In this document: in pieces, positions 14,701-25,354 of the stretch
Layout: each line of letters opens with the position of its first letter
Numbering within the stretch: position 1 is the stretch's first letter
Translations under genes and position numbers: made by a program
The notes under the pieces: generated by a model
What the model was told of the DNA's origin: nothing
The model's database searches: none
The model's input: the letters and a program-made list of their open reading frames with translations, nothing else
Source: Triops longicaudatus
Taxonomy: Eukaryota; Arthropoda; Branchiopoda; Notostraca; Triopsidae
Length of the DNA: 64,000 bases
Reading direction: 5' to 3'
Assembly: GCA_022885665.1 (NCBI GenBank)
Contig: JAGQDJ010000085.1
Span: 232,690-296,689 of the forward strand

Positions 14701-17320
14701 GGCGTAATTCTTCTTCCATCTACGCACGCGTGGGTGTTGGCTCCGAGATTGGCCTCGAATTAGAACGCGAGTTGGGTTTAAACAACGATCACCAAGAGTT
14801 AGCAGCATTAAGACACCCGGACGGTGCCTCCAATCCTAATCTCAACCAGCCCCATCTGGTGTCTGTTAACCGAGTTTATGAAGAAATGCCACCTGAGAAG
14901 CGACAGCCAGGTAATGGTGCTTCGCATTCCGATCCTGAAGAAGAAACCAGCGCCTCAACGAGCTTGCCGAGTCACGTCAATAAAAGGTTGGAAGATACGA
15001 CGCCCACTTCCACCGAAATACCGGAAGTGCGGACCGTGCCAGGGAAATCTGATGGCGAGAACGAGCCTGTTGAGAAAGTCCAACCCGTCAAGGAGCCCAA
15101 GACGCCTAAATTAAGCCGTTTTTTCGGTGGGCATTCCAGAAAACGTTCCAAGAGCCCGGCTACGCCCAAGAAATCGAGTCCATCTCCAGCTGCAAATGGA
15201 TCGCAGCTTATCACAGCGTCGTCTGTAAAAGGTTCGATAGTAGGCGTGGTTACTAATAGTAATGCCAAAAACTCGCCCAAGAGTGAGAAACGCTCCTCCA
15301 GTTCCAAGTCACGTGACCGGGAACGAGAGTCGAGTAAACACGCTTCTCCTAGCCATCACAAGAGCAGTTCACGCTCACCTTCTCGTGATACTTTGGCCGT
15401 GCCTCAGCAACAGCTCGCTAGTGCTTCCCAAAAAGTCAAAAGTTCCTCGGCGCGGTCTTCGAGCAAGGAGAAGGACAAGAGCTCCAAAAGCTCCTACAGA
15501 AGTCCCAAAAAGGAGGCTAAAGAGAGGGTCCATCGCTCGGATTACATCCGGAAAGATGTCAAAGCTTATGGTTTCACCTACGAGAGCAGTCACCATCACC
15601 ATCATCACCACCAACATCACGGTCCGGGATCTTTGTGTCCCTCCGAAGGGTACGAAAGTGGTGGATCCGACTCCGGGGTACATGTCGTCGCATCACCGCA
15701 TATCGTATCTCCCAAAACTTCCACAAGACGTCACGCCAGTCACCAAACAGTGCTCTATCCGCTGAAAGAGCCCCGTGGTCGGCATTTGACCACCAGTGAA
15801 AGTCCGAGAAGAGGCTTTTCTAGCGGTACGAGTACCGGCGGCTCGGGAGGTTCCGGTGGCCATTACGAGAGCTCGGGATATGAGAGTGTGATGCGAGATA
15901 GCGAATGTTCCAGCTTGGGGTCCAGTCAAGATTCGGATCGCGAAGCTCATATCGACAAGCCAGTACTGAACGGTAAATTCATTACAACGCTTTAATTAGT
16001 CGCCTTATTTGTGCTTTTAAGCGCGGTTTGCTTTGGAAGATTTTTTTAAGCTTCTGTTCTCTTTTCTGTCTACCCAAATAGTAACCTAAGAGTTAAAAAG
16101 GGGGTTAGTCTGAGAGCGCATGTCTTGGTGATGGGGCGTGTCCTCCTCTTCTTTTTTCGCTCCTTTTTCTCCCCTTTTCAAGGCGTTGCAAACCAACTTG
16201 CGCAAGTTGCAAGTGCCCTATTTCATTAACATTTTTCTAATCTAAACATCTGGAGAAATCCTGACCCAAATTTTAATCATTTTGTCTTCGTCATGTGGTT
16301 TTAGGGCAGTCGAGCAGCTGCAGCATTCTCTAAGCCCCCTGCCCATCCACTTTAAAACTCTCTCGCGTAAAAACATGTATTAGAAGTAAAAAATAAAAGC
16401 TCGGGGGAGTTCCAGGAAAAGGGAGAGAAGAAGAAAAATGTGAAGCTGGTGGAAACCTGGGTAAAAGACTCCTTATCACGTGTGAGACATGCGCTGTCAA
16501 TGGCAAATCCCTGTCGTCAGTTATACAGGTACTTTGTGACACTTATTAGCACTTTTCGTTTATCTATTTATGCGAAATAAAAATTCAGGTCCCTTTTGTC
16601 GGTTCTTAAGCTCGAATTCTAAGGGAAAACAAATTCATGTTTTAATTTTGATATGTTGCAGAGATGGCACGTACACTGGGTGTTCGAAAGCATCGTGGTT
16701 CCTTTTCCCGCCATACTTCGCAATCGTATACGAAAACCGGTAATGGAGCTTGGGGTGCTCAAGCAATTCTTCCCGAACCTTTGCAAGTAGTCCAGTATGG
16801 CGCGGAGCAAGTGGCCAGACTAGATCGACGACGAGCGATTGAAGCTCAGGGTAGTGCGTGGCTCAAACATCAGAAAAGGGTACTTATCACCAAACGACAG
16901 CAAGCCATGTTGAAAGCGGAATTAGCTGCAGCCAAGCGGAGGTTGGGCGTTCCAGCAAATACGTGGAGTTACGAATGTAAGTAAAACTGCCATTTGATTG
17001 TGCAATATAATTTCTAGCGCCGAAGGCGCCTCCGGTACCAGTGAATGTAATTTTACTATAAAAAATATATGTACAACTTTTTGGTTTTCTAGGTAAGAGC
17101 TTTGAGTGCTTAGAAATGCTTATTTACTGAATTTCGTGATATTCATTACAATTTTGCTCTTTTTGCAGTGCACGTGGAAGGGAGTATGGATTATCGGGAC
17201 CCCAGTTTTCTTGAGGCGTTGGAACGGGAAACTTACATTTTATCGAAAAGAGTGGCTGCGTGCAAATCGCATATCTTGATCGCTACGTGCTTTGATGGCA
17301 AGCAGCAAACTGATGTCTGA
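2757..17320 (+). CDS. KIF26: KIF26-family atypical kinesin (5' end not found, 3' end complete)
   Basis: Exons read: 2757-3033, 7452-7652, 9104-9197, 9299-9496, 10641-10865, 11640-11953, 12058-13381, 13467-13759, 14029-14164, 14236-15972, 16662-16976, 17169-17320 (TGA). All junctions are GT-AG and phases match, giving about 1,754 residues in the window. The kinesin motor (2757-11953) starts at PGVGK-VRVILRV, has AFDGLF, a P-loop GHAKLGKTYTM, a degenerate switch I (SDTRFSHLLYTLHV) and a switch II DLGSCC in place of DLAGSE, and ends QMASRIHRMRRRRIK. Next come the family block SSSEQSCDTVIYVGP (exon 7), a long Ser/Pro/Glu-rich linker with a His-rich run, and the conserved C-terminal block (VEGSMDYRDPSFLEALERET, ending in CFD). 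In vertebrates KIF26 proteins bind microtubules with little or no ATPase activity and act in developmental signalling; that role is inferred here from family membership. The acceptor at 10641 could instead be at 10644 (one residue shorter). Neighbour TMEM245 is convergent. Confidence 0.93.
3034..7451 (+). other. KIF26 intron (4.4 kb)
   Basis: This intron joins the exon ending GVGK to the exon starting VRVILRV, in phase 0. I see no convincing gene or RNA inside it, only short shadow ORFs and AT-rich sequence with a pyrimidine-rich block around 5400-5640. Confidence 0.6.
7653..9103 (+). other. KIF26 intron (1.45 kb)
   Basis: Non-coding. A short (TG)n-like microsatellite lies at about 9016-9036, just before the acceptor. 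Nothing else is recognised. Confidence 0.6.
9497..10640 (+). other. KIF26 intron (1.1 kb)
   Basis: This intron contains overlapping open frames on both strands (about 10005-10619 plus and 10094-10588 minus). They have no recognisable domain and low-complexity composition, so I treat them as chance ORFs. An ATAGATA-type microsatellite lies at 9508-9542 just after the donor. Confidence 0.6.
10866..11639 (+). other. KIF26 intron (0.8 kb)
   Basis: Separates the switch I exon from the switch II exon. A poly-T/poly-A run sits just after the donor at about 10875-10895. I see nothing else in it. Confidence 0.6.
15591..15621 (+). repeat. His-rich run coded by CAC/CAT repeat in KIF26
   Basis: A run of CAY codons interrupted by one CAA encodes seven His, one Gln and two His, then Gly-Pro-Gly. 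It lies in the disordered linker of KIF26 and is likely a replication-slippage repeat. No function can be read from the sequence. Confidence 0.8.
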
Positions 17321-17417
17321 ATTTCTCTGATCTGGATCCAGTCAAAGTTGCCGTTAAATCCGGTCCGAGGTCATTTTGATATCCCTTCCTATTTTCCTTG
17401 TACAAAGTTTATGTAAT

Positions 17418-17423
17418 AATAAA
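17418..17423 (+). terminator. Polyadenylation signal AATAAA for KIF26
   Basis: Canonical hexamer about 98 bp downstream of the KIF26 TGA. Another AATAAA lies at about 17485. Assignment rests on position only. Confidence 0.5.
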
Positions 17424-18285
17424 TCATGTAAAGAACTTTGCCAGAAAAAAAGTGTTTACTTACGAACGTTTATCTTTTTGCATCAATAAATGCTTCTAAC
17501 GAAAATGTTTTGCACACAGCACGAAAGAATTTCCTTGCTAATGCAACTACGAATCACACTTTTAGTATTAAAATGAAATATTACAGTATCCCCTACGGAA
17601 GACTTCCGAATTAGAAAAAAAAATCACTAGTATGGTGCAAAAGGACTTAAAGAAATCTATTTATACCCAGATAGCTCGCGAGGTGTTTATGTTCAATAAT
17701 ATCAGCAAAGTATTGGTAATGAAACAGTTTTGCTTAAAGGCCTATGACTTTGTTTTATGTTGATGTAATAAAACGGTCCCGAGCATTGTCTCAGGTGCTT
17801 TACTTAAAGCTCCATATCCGTCTCGTTATACTGTAGCACAAAGACCAAGTATAACTGGATAGGAGCAGACATTATGCCTCTGGTCAATGCTCAATTGATA
17901 CAAGCGTATAAAAAATATTTTCAAATAGGAAAATCCTGTGCGTTACATAGGGGCGTATTAGACAGTGAAGCTGTGAAAGAAAATCCCGACGTTTTGCGTG
18001 AATTCTCACGCATTTTGCCAATTTATACACGTTTTTTTCTAGCCTACCACGCTCGCAGCACGCCCTAGCAATCGTCCCCATCACGCGGGGAAACTCTTCA
18101 GCTACACAATGACATTTCTGTCAACTCATTTTTTCCCACTGTAACACCCATTATGCGGCTTTCAATGACCATATAACTGTATACCTTAAATAATTTTCTT
18201 AGTTACACAGCATCACTGATGCAACATTAACGATAACCGTCAAGCTGAGCGAAGTTTATGAAGTTTTGAAGTATTAGTTATGAAG

Positions 18286-18291
18286 TTTATT
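18286..18291 (-). terminator. Possible polyadenylation signal for TMEM245
   Basis: AATAAA on the minus strand, about 250 bp beyond the TMEM245 stop codon. Assigned by position only. Confidence 0.35.
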
Positions 18292-18541
18292 ATATGATAT
18301 ATTAATCTTAAAACTGTATGAGAAGACATAAGCCAATATGAACTGTGCAATTATAGATTTTCCCTAGATATATCAAAACGTCCCATGTAACAGCCAAGGA
18401 CGACTTCAAGTTGGACATGACAAAGAAGACTTCAATAGAAAACGGACCCTAAGGTCCACTTCACAAGTAAAGCACTACGTTGTTTCAAGCGAAGGGTTTA
18501 ATATTCGTATTATGTGTTCGTTAAGGAGATCCGAAGAAAAC

Positions 18542-21500
18542 TTAGTAAGCCGTATCCGTCCTGATAACAACACAAACATTAGTAAGTGTCTGTTTCCTAA
18601 ACACTTCTAACCTTATTAATCGACGTGGAGCCAAGCGAGTCAACAGAGAAAGTGCAGGCGTTCCAGGCGTATCTGCCTGGGTCATCACTGATGTCATGGA
18701 AATGCCTACTAACAATACACAGAGCAGTAAAGGTCCCACAATGGCACCCTCCACGCCTAACCAATAGATACCACCCGCCACCGACAAAGCCGTTAAGTAT
18801 GTATGCCCACCGCTAAAAACAAAAAATTGTTACTTGTTTCTTTTCTTGTCATATCACCACTAAAACTCACGCTTTTATTTCCGAATAGATTGCAGCGTCA
18901 ACGAACGTAATCGGCAACGCCTGACAAGCTAAGAGAACAATTGCTTGCGCTCCTCGTCCTTGGACCGCCCACAATTCTAATGCTGCTGGTAAAGCTGCCC
19001 AATACGGACCCAAAACTGGTACGACGCTTAGCACAGCGGCCACAACTAGAATTCGCCCCTCTTATTAGTAACTTTAATGACCTTTGAAAATTGAATAGAA
19101 CCTGAAGGGATGATGACTAGATGAGATTCAAACAGCGTATGGATCAGCCATGTCCACATAGCATAAAATGCACCCATTTTCGCTGACGCAATAAGGACGG
19201 TATTGACAGCTTCTTCAATTGCTCGGCCTAATCTACAAAGAATCAAAGTTTTGATTAAGATAGTTAAGAGCATACTGAACTTATCCTACTTTGTGCCGTG
19301 GCCAGGTGTAAGTAATGCAAGAAGCTGGACTGGTTTGTATTGGTTCTGGCTCGCAGAGAGCACGTAGAAAAGAGCCGTAAGGAATATAACCTAGTATTTG
19401 TGACACAAGATTTTTTGAAAGTGAAAACTCGGTTACTAACAGAACTTGTGTAGAGAGCTAATTCTTACACGACTGATGATAAAGTTGAGAATGGCTGTTC
19501 CACCTCCCAAAAGTAAAGAGAGCAATGTTGTCAAAAAGCTTAGCAAGAGAGCCATGTTTGAACGCAGCAAGGAGAATAAGGATTCCAGAACTCCCAGCAA
19601 CGTTCCGACATTCTCTTGGGCGAATCTTGCAAGTGCTGATAAGTTCAGTAACTCTGGAGTCTTTTTTAAACCGGTCAGGAAGTCATCAATGGACTGTGCC
19701 ACGGCTTGAGGTGGTACTTTGGGTCCTTCGTGACCGTCTGGCATGGCTGGAACGATCCAAGCTTGATAAACTCGGTCCCAAACTTCGAGCAAACTTTGTT
19801 CTAGGTGACGGGCTCTAGTTGGGTCCATTCCAGCCGTAAGGCTTTCCACCTAGCAAAAAGTTATCACTGCATAACAAGTACACAACTGGCTGTGTTTCTA
19901 CCAGCTGAGCGATGCCTTTCTTCCCATACGCGTACGCGTTATCCAAGACCGTTCCCATCATGGCATCCATATCCATATCCAGCCCAAGCGCATTGGGTAG
20001 CAAATGCTTAGCCTCCGGGTGAAGAGTCAAAGTCGCGTTGGCCAATTGGTGACAAACTTGCACAACGTGAACACCTTCAGAATACAGCTACGTAATACGA
20101 AATTCATTACACGTTCCAGGATTGTAGGACAGATTTTACCTGTACAGCCAAGAAGACGACAGTCATAACAGCTGCTACGAGTAAGAGTATAATGAGAAAC
20201 GCTGACACTAGCCCATCTAGACTTTCTAGAACGCAGTTAAGAAGCCAACTGTCCAAGCGTAGCAACGCCTACTCGCAAAATAAATAAGAGATACACAAAG
20301 AACATAAATAAGTTAGAAATGAAATAAAAACAATATAGATTGACTTGAAAAATCCACAATGGTACAAGAATCAATTGATGGCAGAAAAATATTGATAAAT
20401 AAAAGTTTTGAGTTTTACAGTGAGCTAAGCCGAGTACGGCTTGGCATATGGCTTCAAAATTAAATAATATTTAAATTAAGTTCTTAAATTAATATGAGAT
20501 TAAGCACCTTTCCTATGAAGCGCACTGCAATAGGAGGCTGAAACTTTCGTCGCTTATTCCATTCCTTTGCAATATCCAAGACAGCTAAAGCCTTCTTACG
20601 CAAAATCGAATACAGGCCCAAATACGAACCTAAAAGGAACGTTTCTCTTTGTACTTTAAAAACTTTGCGGAATGTAATGTGTTCAATACTTGCGGCTTTG
20701 ACAATGACGTATGCTAAAGGCAATGGAAGCAAACGTAAGAGCCACATATGGTGCCATAACTGAACCAGAAGACACACGTAAAGCAGCCATACTAAGTATT
20801 GCTTAGAAGACGGAGAAGTTTTGCTAGAAGTTTCAGGTTGCGAAGTTTCTTTACTGGTCGACCGTTCGGAACTGCTGATAACACTGCGTAACAAACCAAA
20901 AGAAAGATGTGCAAAATCGAAGAAAATAGTTCTTATTAAAAAATTACTTGGATAAAGTTAATTGTTTCTTCCTCCTGACGAGCACCATATCAGTTTGGTC
21001 TTTATCTTCCGGCGAAACTGAGGCAGCCGAAGACGGTGTATCTACAGCTACCATGACTTCTTGCTGCTCAGCCTTACTTTCTGTTTCCTTGTCACCGTCA
21101 TCTTTTTTGGTATCAAGTTCACCTTTGAAAAAGGATGTGTACTATTGTTAATTTCGATGCGATTCTAGATTACTTGGAGAAGACTTTGCACCGCGCTCTG
21201 AAATTATTCCGTAGACTACAAGAAAGATTAAGACGAGAATGCCACCGGATAAGATTCCCACTTGGTTCAAACCATTACACAGCAACGACAAGCAGGCCAA
21301 ATTACAGAAAAGGCTCTGTAGTTTAGGATAATCTGTAATATGACTTATGGACCAGCCACCAATCGCCAAGACAACCCAAATCAAACTAGGAATGCTAACC
21401 TGAGAACATAGAAAGATGTTATAATAAGTAAAAATATTCCAAAATCATTATTTGCGACGCATTAAACAGGGCTTTACCCAGGGGCTCGTTAAGATGTGTG

Positions 21501-21999
21501 CCGTTTCCAGGACGGTATTCACCAACCAAATGAGGATTTCAAACGGCAACAGCCAAAGAAACGTGGAAAAGTACAGGTGGAGAGCATAAAGCATAGGCAT
21601 GCCCACAAAAATCGCAGCTGCGATCTTAAAATTGGACAGAATTTTGTTGCCAGCTTTCTCAGCTACACCGTCAACGAAACTAAAAGGCAAAAGGGCTGTA
21701 TTCAACATAAGCAGTCCACTGTCTGCTTTAATTTCTCCCAGCCAAGTGCGGTACCGCAGGACCAAAGCATATTTGAAGGGATAAATCACAGATCCGACCA
21801 GAACAGCCCAAAGTAAAGGTTTAATGAAAGGTTCAAGAATATAGTAGACTAATACGGCAGCAGCTCCTCCTAACAGAACAAAAACGAATGCAGCTGCATT
21901 GTAGAATGCATTTTTAACCGGTTTTTCACTCCCATGCGCCAGGAATCCAAGTAACGGGGAGCCAGAGTTCATAAAATCGCTGTAGTCGTTGTTCGCCAT
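18542..21999 (-). CDS. TMEM245: TMEM245, multi-pass membrane protein of the AI-2E transporter-like family
   Basis: Complete spliced gene read on the minus strand. Exons 5' to 3': 21999-21478, 21399-21174, 21122-20948, 20883-20508, 20268-20140, 20087-19902, 19849-19469, 19390-19290, 19232-19102, 19045-18871, 18812-18542 (TAA). All introns are GT-AG with matching phases, and the total is about 890 aa, close to the roughly 880 aa of human TMEM245. Diagnostic segments are PLLWAVLVGSVIYPFK near the N-terminus, YSEGVHVVQVCHQLAN, LLEVWDRVYQAWIV, RAIEEAVNTVLIASAKMGAF, VPVLGPYWAALPAALELW, and GGHTYLTALSVAGGIYWLGV with EGAIVGPLLLC near the C-terminus. Many hydrophobic helices are visible. The chosen start (MANNDYSDF) has a better context (A at -3, G at +4) than the in-frame upstream ATG at 22041 (14 extra residues). 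Its molecular function in animals is not established; the fold relates it to bacterial AI-2E family exporters. The last exon may read past a lineage-specific tail, so the final 35 residues or so are less certain. Confidence 0.92.
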
Positions 22000-22561
22000 T
22001 TTTAAAGCCTGACAATAGTGAATTTTAAAGCGCAATTCCATTAGAATTGTTCTGTGTCATTATACCTTTTAGGACGATTCATTTCTCACACGAACACGAC
22101 AACGCGAGAGCCACTGCACTGCAGCTGCAGAATGAAAACAACAACACAACAGTGACGCACGCGGCCTTGGGAGAGTTCGCAAGCCGGTTAAGCCTAGTTC
22201 CAGCATATATGGTAACGAGGCGCGGCTCTTGCCGGTATTCAGGAACAAGAACTTTACGAATCTGACAACTTTAGTCCGCGATGCTTTCATTTCTCGGGTA
22301 GCGGATAGAAATTGGTAGAGAAAAGAAAAAAGTTCGTTCCGAAAAGTGATCCGCTTCGAAAACCTGCTGCTCATGTATGGGATCATGCATTTGAAAGAGA
22401 AGAAATAATGTAAGTCTACAAATGCCCTTATACGCCTTTCAAAAATAATTTGCGTGTTTATTAATGCACACAAAGATATTGTAGAACAAAATATGCTCGC
22501 CTAAGGTGAAAGAAATGCTGGGTCTCTTCAGTTATGCAGATATCGAGCCCCTGTGCTAAGC

Positions 22562-22600
22562 GAATGAACTATACTACACTAGGTAGTATACCATTCATTC
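22562..22600. repeat. Imperfect inverted repeat (hairpin)
   Basis: The left arm GAATGAACTATACTAC (22562-22577) pairs with the right arm GTAGTATACCATTCATTC (22583-22600) around a 5-base loop, with a small internal mismatch and bulge. It may be the core of a MITE; the flanks show weaker complementarity. Confidence 0.5.
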
Positions 22601-23410
22601 ACGAATGCTTAATTAAGAGTGCTATTTCACGCATGTTCGCCGTAACCCTGGAGGGATAGACTAAATGCTTTTTTTTATTATTACTTGCCTGGCAAGTTTC
22701 TTTTGAAACTACCTAACGTATTTTGAAATTTATATGTATCGCATATAAGTCCAACATTAGCCAACTTTCAAATTGAACCTGACGTAGGCGAAAAAGGCGT
22801 CTAACAATTCTATGGGCATGATAATGCATTCTGCTCATGCTTCTTCCCGTTTCACTTCTTACGGTGTCACCAATAAGTGTCCGTTCTTCCTAAATATAAC
22901 TGCAATAATCTAAATTACTCCCAAAGTTTTGGCGCGCATCTTTCTGAAGGCGAAATATATCCTAGAACACACTTGTTATGTGGTAATTACGGACTGCTAC
23001 CGGAAAAGCCGAAGAACATTCGCTCAAACGACCTGACTACATACGACCACCTCTTCCGGTCACTCCAGCTCCTTACGACTATTACTATTCCAGTAACTGG
23101 ACGCAGAATTTGGCTCTGATTTTCATTTCGGCCACTGGCTGGACATGTCATATCCGTAACCTATCTATCATCAATACCGGTCTAGAATGGTGCTCTCGAC
23201 CCAGGTAGCGTATTGCTTAATCTATTGGAAGTATTTATCCTTTTTCTTGATAGAGTCTTCCTGTGCTTGGTCTTAAATAAACCTCACTCCCCAAGGATCC
23301 TGAGAAGTTTCATTTGACAGCTCGTTATAGTGATGATGAGCGACAAGCCCAAACCACAGTAATAGCGTTGCTCGTCGCCACACGACATAACCTATATATT
23401 ACGTTAGTTT

Positions 23411-23560
23411 CAGGGTTGTACGCGGTAAATAAATTCTTTACCGCTAGCGGGTAAAGTAAAAGAAATTTTTCATTACCGTACCACAGTAAAGTATTTACCG
23501 CGATACTGTAAAATTTTGCGGTAGCGGTAATCGCTAGCAGTTAAAAAAAAGGTACTCTTC
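23411..23560. repeat. Possible hAT-type MITE rich in TTACCGC/GCGGTAA motifs
   Basis: Begins CAGGGTTGTACGCGG, which resembles hAT-type termini (CAGGG-TG). It continues with several alternating TTACCGC and GCGGTAA sub-motifs, including CGCTAGCG-like palindromes, over about 150 bp. I could not see the matching opposite end or target-site duplication, so the class is a guess. Confidence 0.3.
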
Positions 23561-23821
23561 ACTGGATTACGCGAAATTACCATTCATTACTAATTTTTCG
23601 TCTGATAAAGTAATGTCGGAATTTGCCTACATAATGCTTCTCGTATTTTTTACGCTTCCTAGAGCTGCTTTAAAATGGTGCTCTTGGTTGCGTTATACTT
23701 CCTTCTGAAAAAAATGCAATCTTCTTACTACGCTGTGGTAATAAACATGTTGACATATAAGTAACTCATTATACTCAATAATTTTGCATGTTGTAAAATT
23801 AATCGTGTGTATTTCGTAGCG

Positions 23822-24124
23822 TGTTGCATCTTGCCTTGCCTGAACGGTGGTACGTGTACCGCCCCTTATCGTTGTTCCTGCCGTCCTGGTTACAAAGGTC
23901 TTCGGTTTGAGAAACGTAAATCGTTTACCAAGTGAAAGTGGTGAAAAGTCAGGCAAGTAATATATTTTTTTTTATTTTTTTATTTATTTATTTAGCGACT
24001 TGCGAACCACCGTGTGCCAATGGAGTGAGCTGTGTAGCTGCCAAACGTGCCATTGTCCTCCAGGATATGGCAATCCGCAATGGCTTCATAAAAACTACAT
24101 TTCGAATCCAAGTGTTGACGAAAA
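23822..24124 (+). pseudogene. Decayed EGF-like repeat gene fragment
   Basis: Two EGF-like modules can be read. The first (23822-23915) shows the spacing C-x3-C-LNGGT-C-TAPYR-C-S-C-RPGYKGLRFEK; the usual sixth cysteine is replaced by Phe (R-F-E instead of R-C-E). The second (23996 to about 24124) reads TCEPPCANGVSCVAA, then a one-base frame change inside CCAAACG, then TCHCPPGYG. A GTAAAT donor after 23915 and a TTTAG acceptor before 23996 match in phase (1), so this was once an exon-intron-exon segment between repeats. The lost cysteine, the frameshift, and the lack of a signal peptide or flanking exons argue for a pseudogene. The parent could be any multi-EGF extracellular protein. Confidence 0.6.
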
Positions 24125-24259
24125 TTAGCTTTAAGTTTTAATTATATTGTCTTTCGTGTCTCAGTTGTTACAATTTTAGCGTAAGAAATTATCCCAAAAA
24201 ATCTAGCGTATTGGGACGAAGAGATTGTTTTCAATTTTTCGTTTCAGTAAAAATGAGCA

Positions 24260-24440
24260 AACTGTGTGCTTAATTTCCAAACTTTTAAAGGGCTTTTTGG
24301 AAAAGAAAAAAAAAAGCTCTTGAATACCACAAACTAGATTTTCCAAAGAATCTTTCTAAACTAAAACTATCAGAATCGGACTAGTCGTTTTGGAGCTATG
24401 CTCCGGAAGAGTTCACCGTGTTTTTCGCCAGACAAGCAAG
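24260..24440. repeat. Partial copy 1 of the foldback-type repeat
   Basis: This copy shares the order CTTTTAAAGGGC... AAGCTCTT... CTAGATTTTCCAA... ATCGGACTAGTCGTTTTGG ... GAGTTC ... TTCGCCA with the right arm of the foldback element at 27200-27382, and with copy 2 at 24450-24632. Divergence is visible throughout. I see no coding capacity. Confidence 0.6.
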
Positions 24441-24449
24441 TTCGACAGC

Positions 24450-24632
24450 AAACTTTATGCTTAATTTTTCACAATTTTAAACGGCTTACGGAGCAAAAAA
24501 GCTCTTCAATGTCACACTCTAGATTTTTCAAATAATTTTTGTTACACCAAAATCATAGCTGCAAAACGGACTAGCCGTTTTGCAGCTATGAGCCGCAAGA
24601 GTTCCCCATACTTGCCAGGAGCGCTCTACCTT
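24450..24632. repeat. Partial copy 2 of the foldback-type repeat, with a perfect internal hairpin
   Basis: Direct tandem neighbour of copy 1. It carries the same segments (TTTTAAACGGC, AAAAAAGCTCTTC, CTAGATTTTTCAAA, AAAATCATAG, GAGCGCTCTA). Its centre at 24554-24590 forms a perfect 16-bp stem (CATAGCTGCAAAACGG and its complement) around ACTAG, a stronger palindrome than in the other copies. Confidence 0.6.
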
Positions 24633-24635
24633 CTT

Positions 24636-24725
24636 TCTTTCTTTTGAAAGCAAGTATGCAGACAAGGAAGAAAGAAAGAAAAAAATTCTCCGAAGAAAAA
24701 AAAATCTTTCTTTCTCCGAAAGTCA
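24636..24725. repeat. CTTT/GAAA-type microsatellite
   Basis: Alternating (CTTT)n and (GAAA)n tracts lie immediately upstream of the tetraspanin fragment, forming purine-rich and pyrimidine-rich blocks that could pair. Confidence 0.6.
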
Positions 24726-24748
24726 GGGCAAGTTAGGGCTTCCGGACC

Positions 24749-24874
24749 ATGGCCTCCGTTTATCAAGTTATTTTCGACATTTCCATCATCATGATCATCG
24801 CGGGAGGCTTCATGTTCATCGTCAGTTTCGCTGGATGCTTGGGGGCGTTACCCGAGAATACTTGCTTGTATTGA
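24749..24874 (+). pseudogene. Tetraspanin gene fragment
   Basis: A short frame from ATG 24749 to TGA 24872-24874 encodes 41 residues, including FMFIVSFAGCLGALPENTCL. This is the typical tetraspanin second transmembrane helix and following loop (family form: GCxGALRENxCLL). Arg is replaced by Pro in LPENTC, the frame stops right after the motif, and no further tetraspanin exons (large loop with CCG, TM3, TM4) are seen on either side. It is therefore an isolated exon relic or captured fragment. The stop codon could be bypassed if GTATTG after TTGCTT were a donor, but no downstream partner exon was found. Confidence 0.6.
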
Positions 24875-25354
24875 ACTGCATTTGAATATTTTTTCCCGCG
24901 TGTTCGTTTTATATTAACAAAATGTTTTTGTTGTTTTCTTATAATTCGGTTTTATTTCCGTGGCTTTGTATAAACACTGATCGGAAAGTTCATAAGATAA
25001 ATACAAATTCCTATGTCGTCAAGCTTGTGAAATATACGAGTGAAGAAAGTCTCTAAAGTACGAATCGCGAGAAAAACAGCAAAAATAACTGTGGGGATGG
25101 GATCACGTCCTTGATTTTAATCGCACACGCTATCAAAATAAATAATAATGGTTTACTTTCCTGTATTTGTATAAAGTGAAATAAAACCTGTGTGAATGAC
25201 CATAAGGTTTTAGTATTTAATTTGAACAAACTTCCTGTCAGAAAAGGGTCTATTAATAATCAAAGAACAGTAGAAGTTGTCATCCTTGACAAGTTGTATA
25301 CGTAACATATCGCAAGTTTGTTTTATATTTCAAACAAGTAGCCTCAACATGAAT

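Larger units (their letters stand above)
17321..18541. other. Convergent 3' flanks of KIF26 and TMEM245
   Basis: This is the space between the two stop codons. An AATAAA lies at 17418-17423, about 100 bp past the KIF26 stop. On the minus strand an AATAAA (TTTATT on plus at 18286-18291) lies about 250 bp past the TMEM245 stop. Both are plausible polyadenylation signals. No gene is recognised between them. Confidence 0.6.
22000..23820. other. 5' flank of TMEM245 and gene-free DNA
   Basis: The first 250 bases are the likely 5' UTR and promoter of TMEM245 (minus strand), GC-richer than the surroundings. No TATA box was recognised. Beyond that I see an imperfect hairpin (22562-22600) and a CAGGGTTG-led repeat (about 23411). 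No gene is supported. Confidence 0.5.

Noticed and set aside
15974..15995. KIF26 ending at the TAA at 15993-15995
   Set aside because: A GTAAAT donor at 15973 joins in phase to exons that encode the conserved KIF26 C-terminus, so the TAA is intronic.
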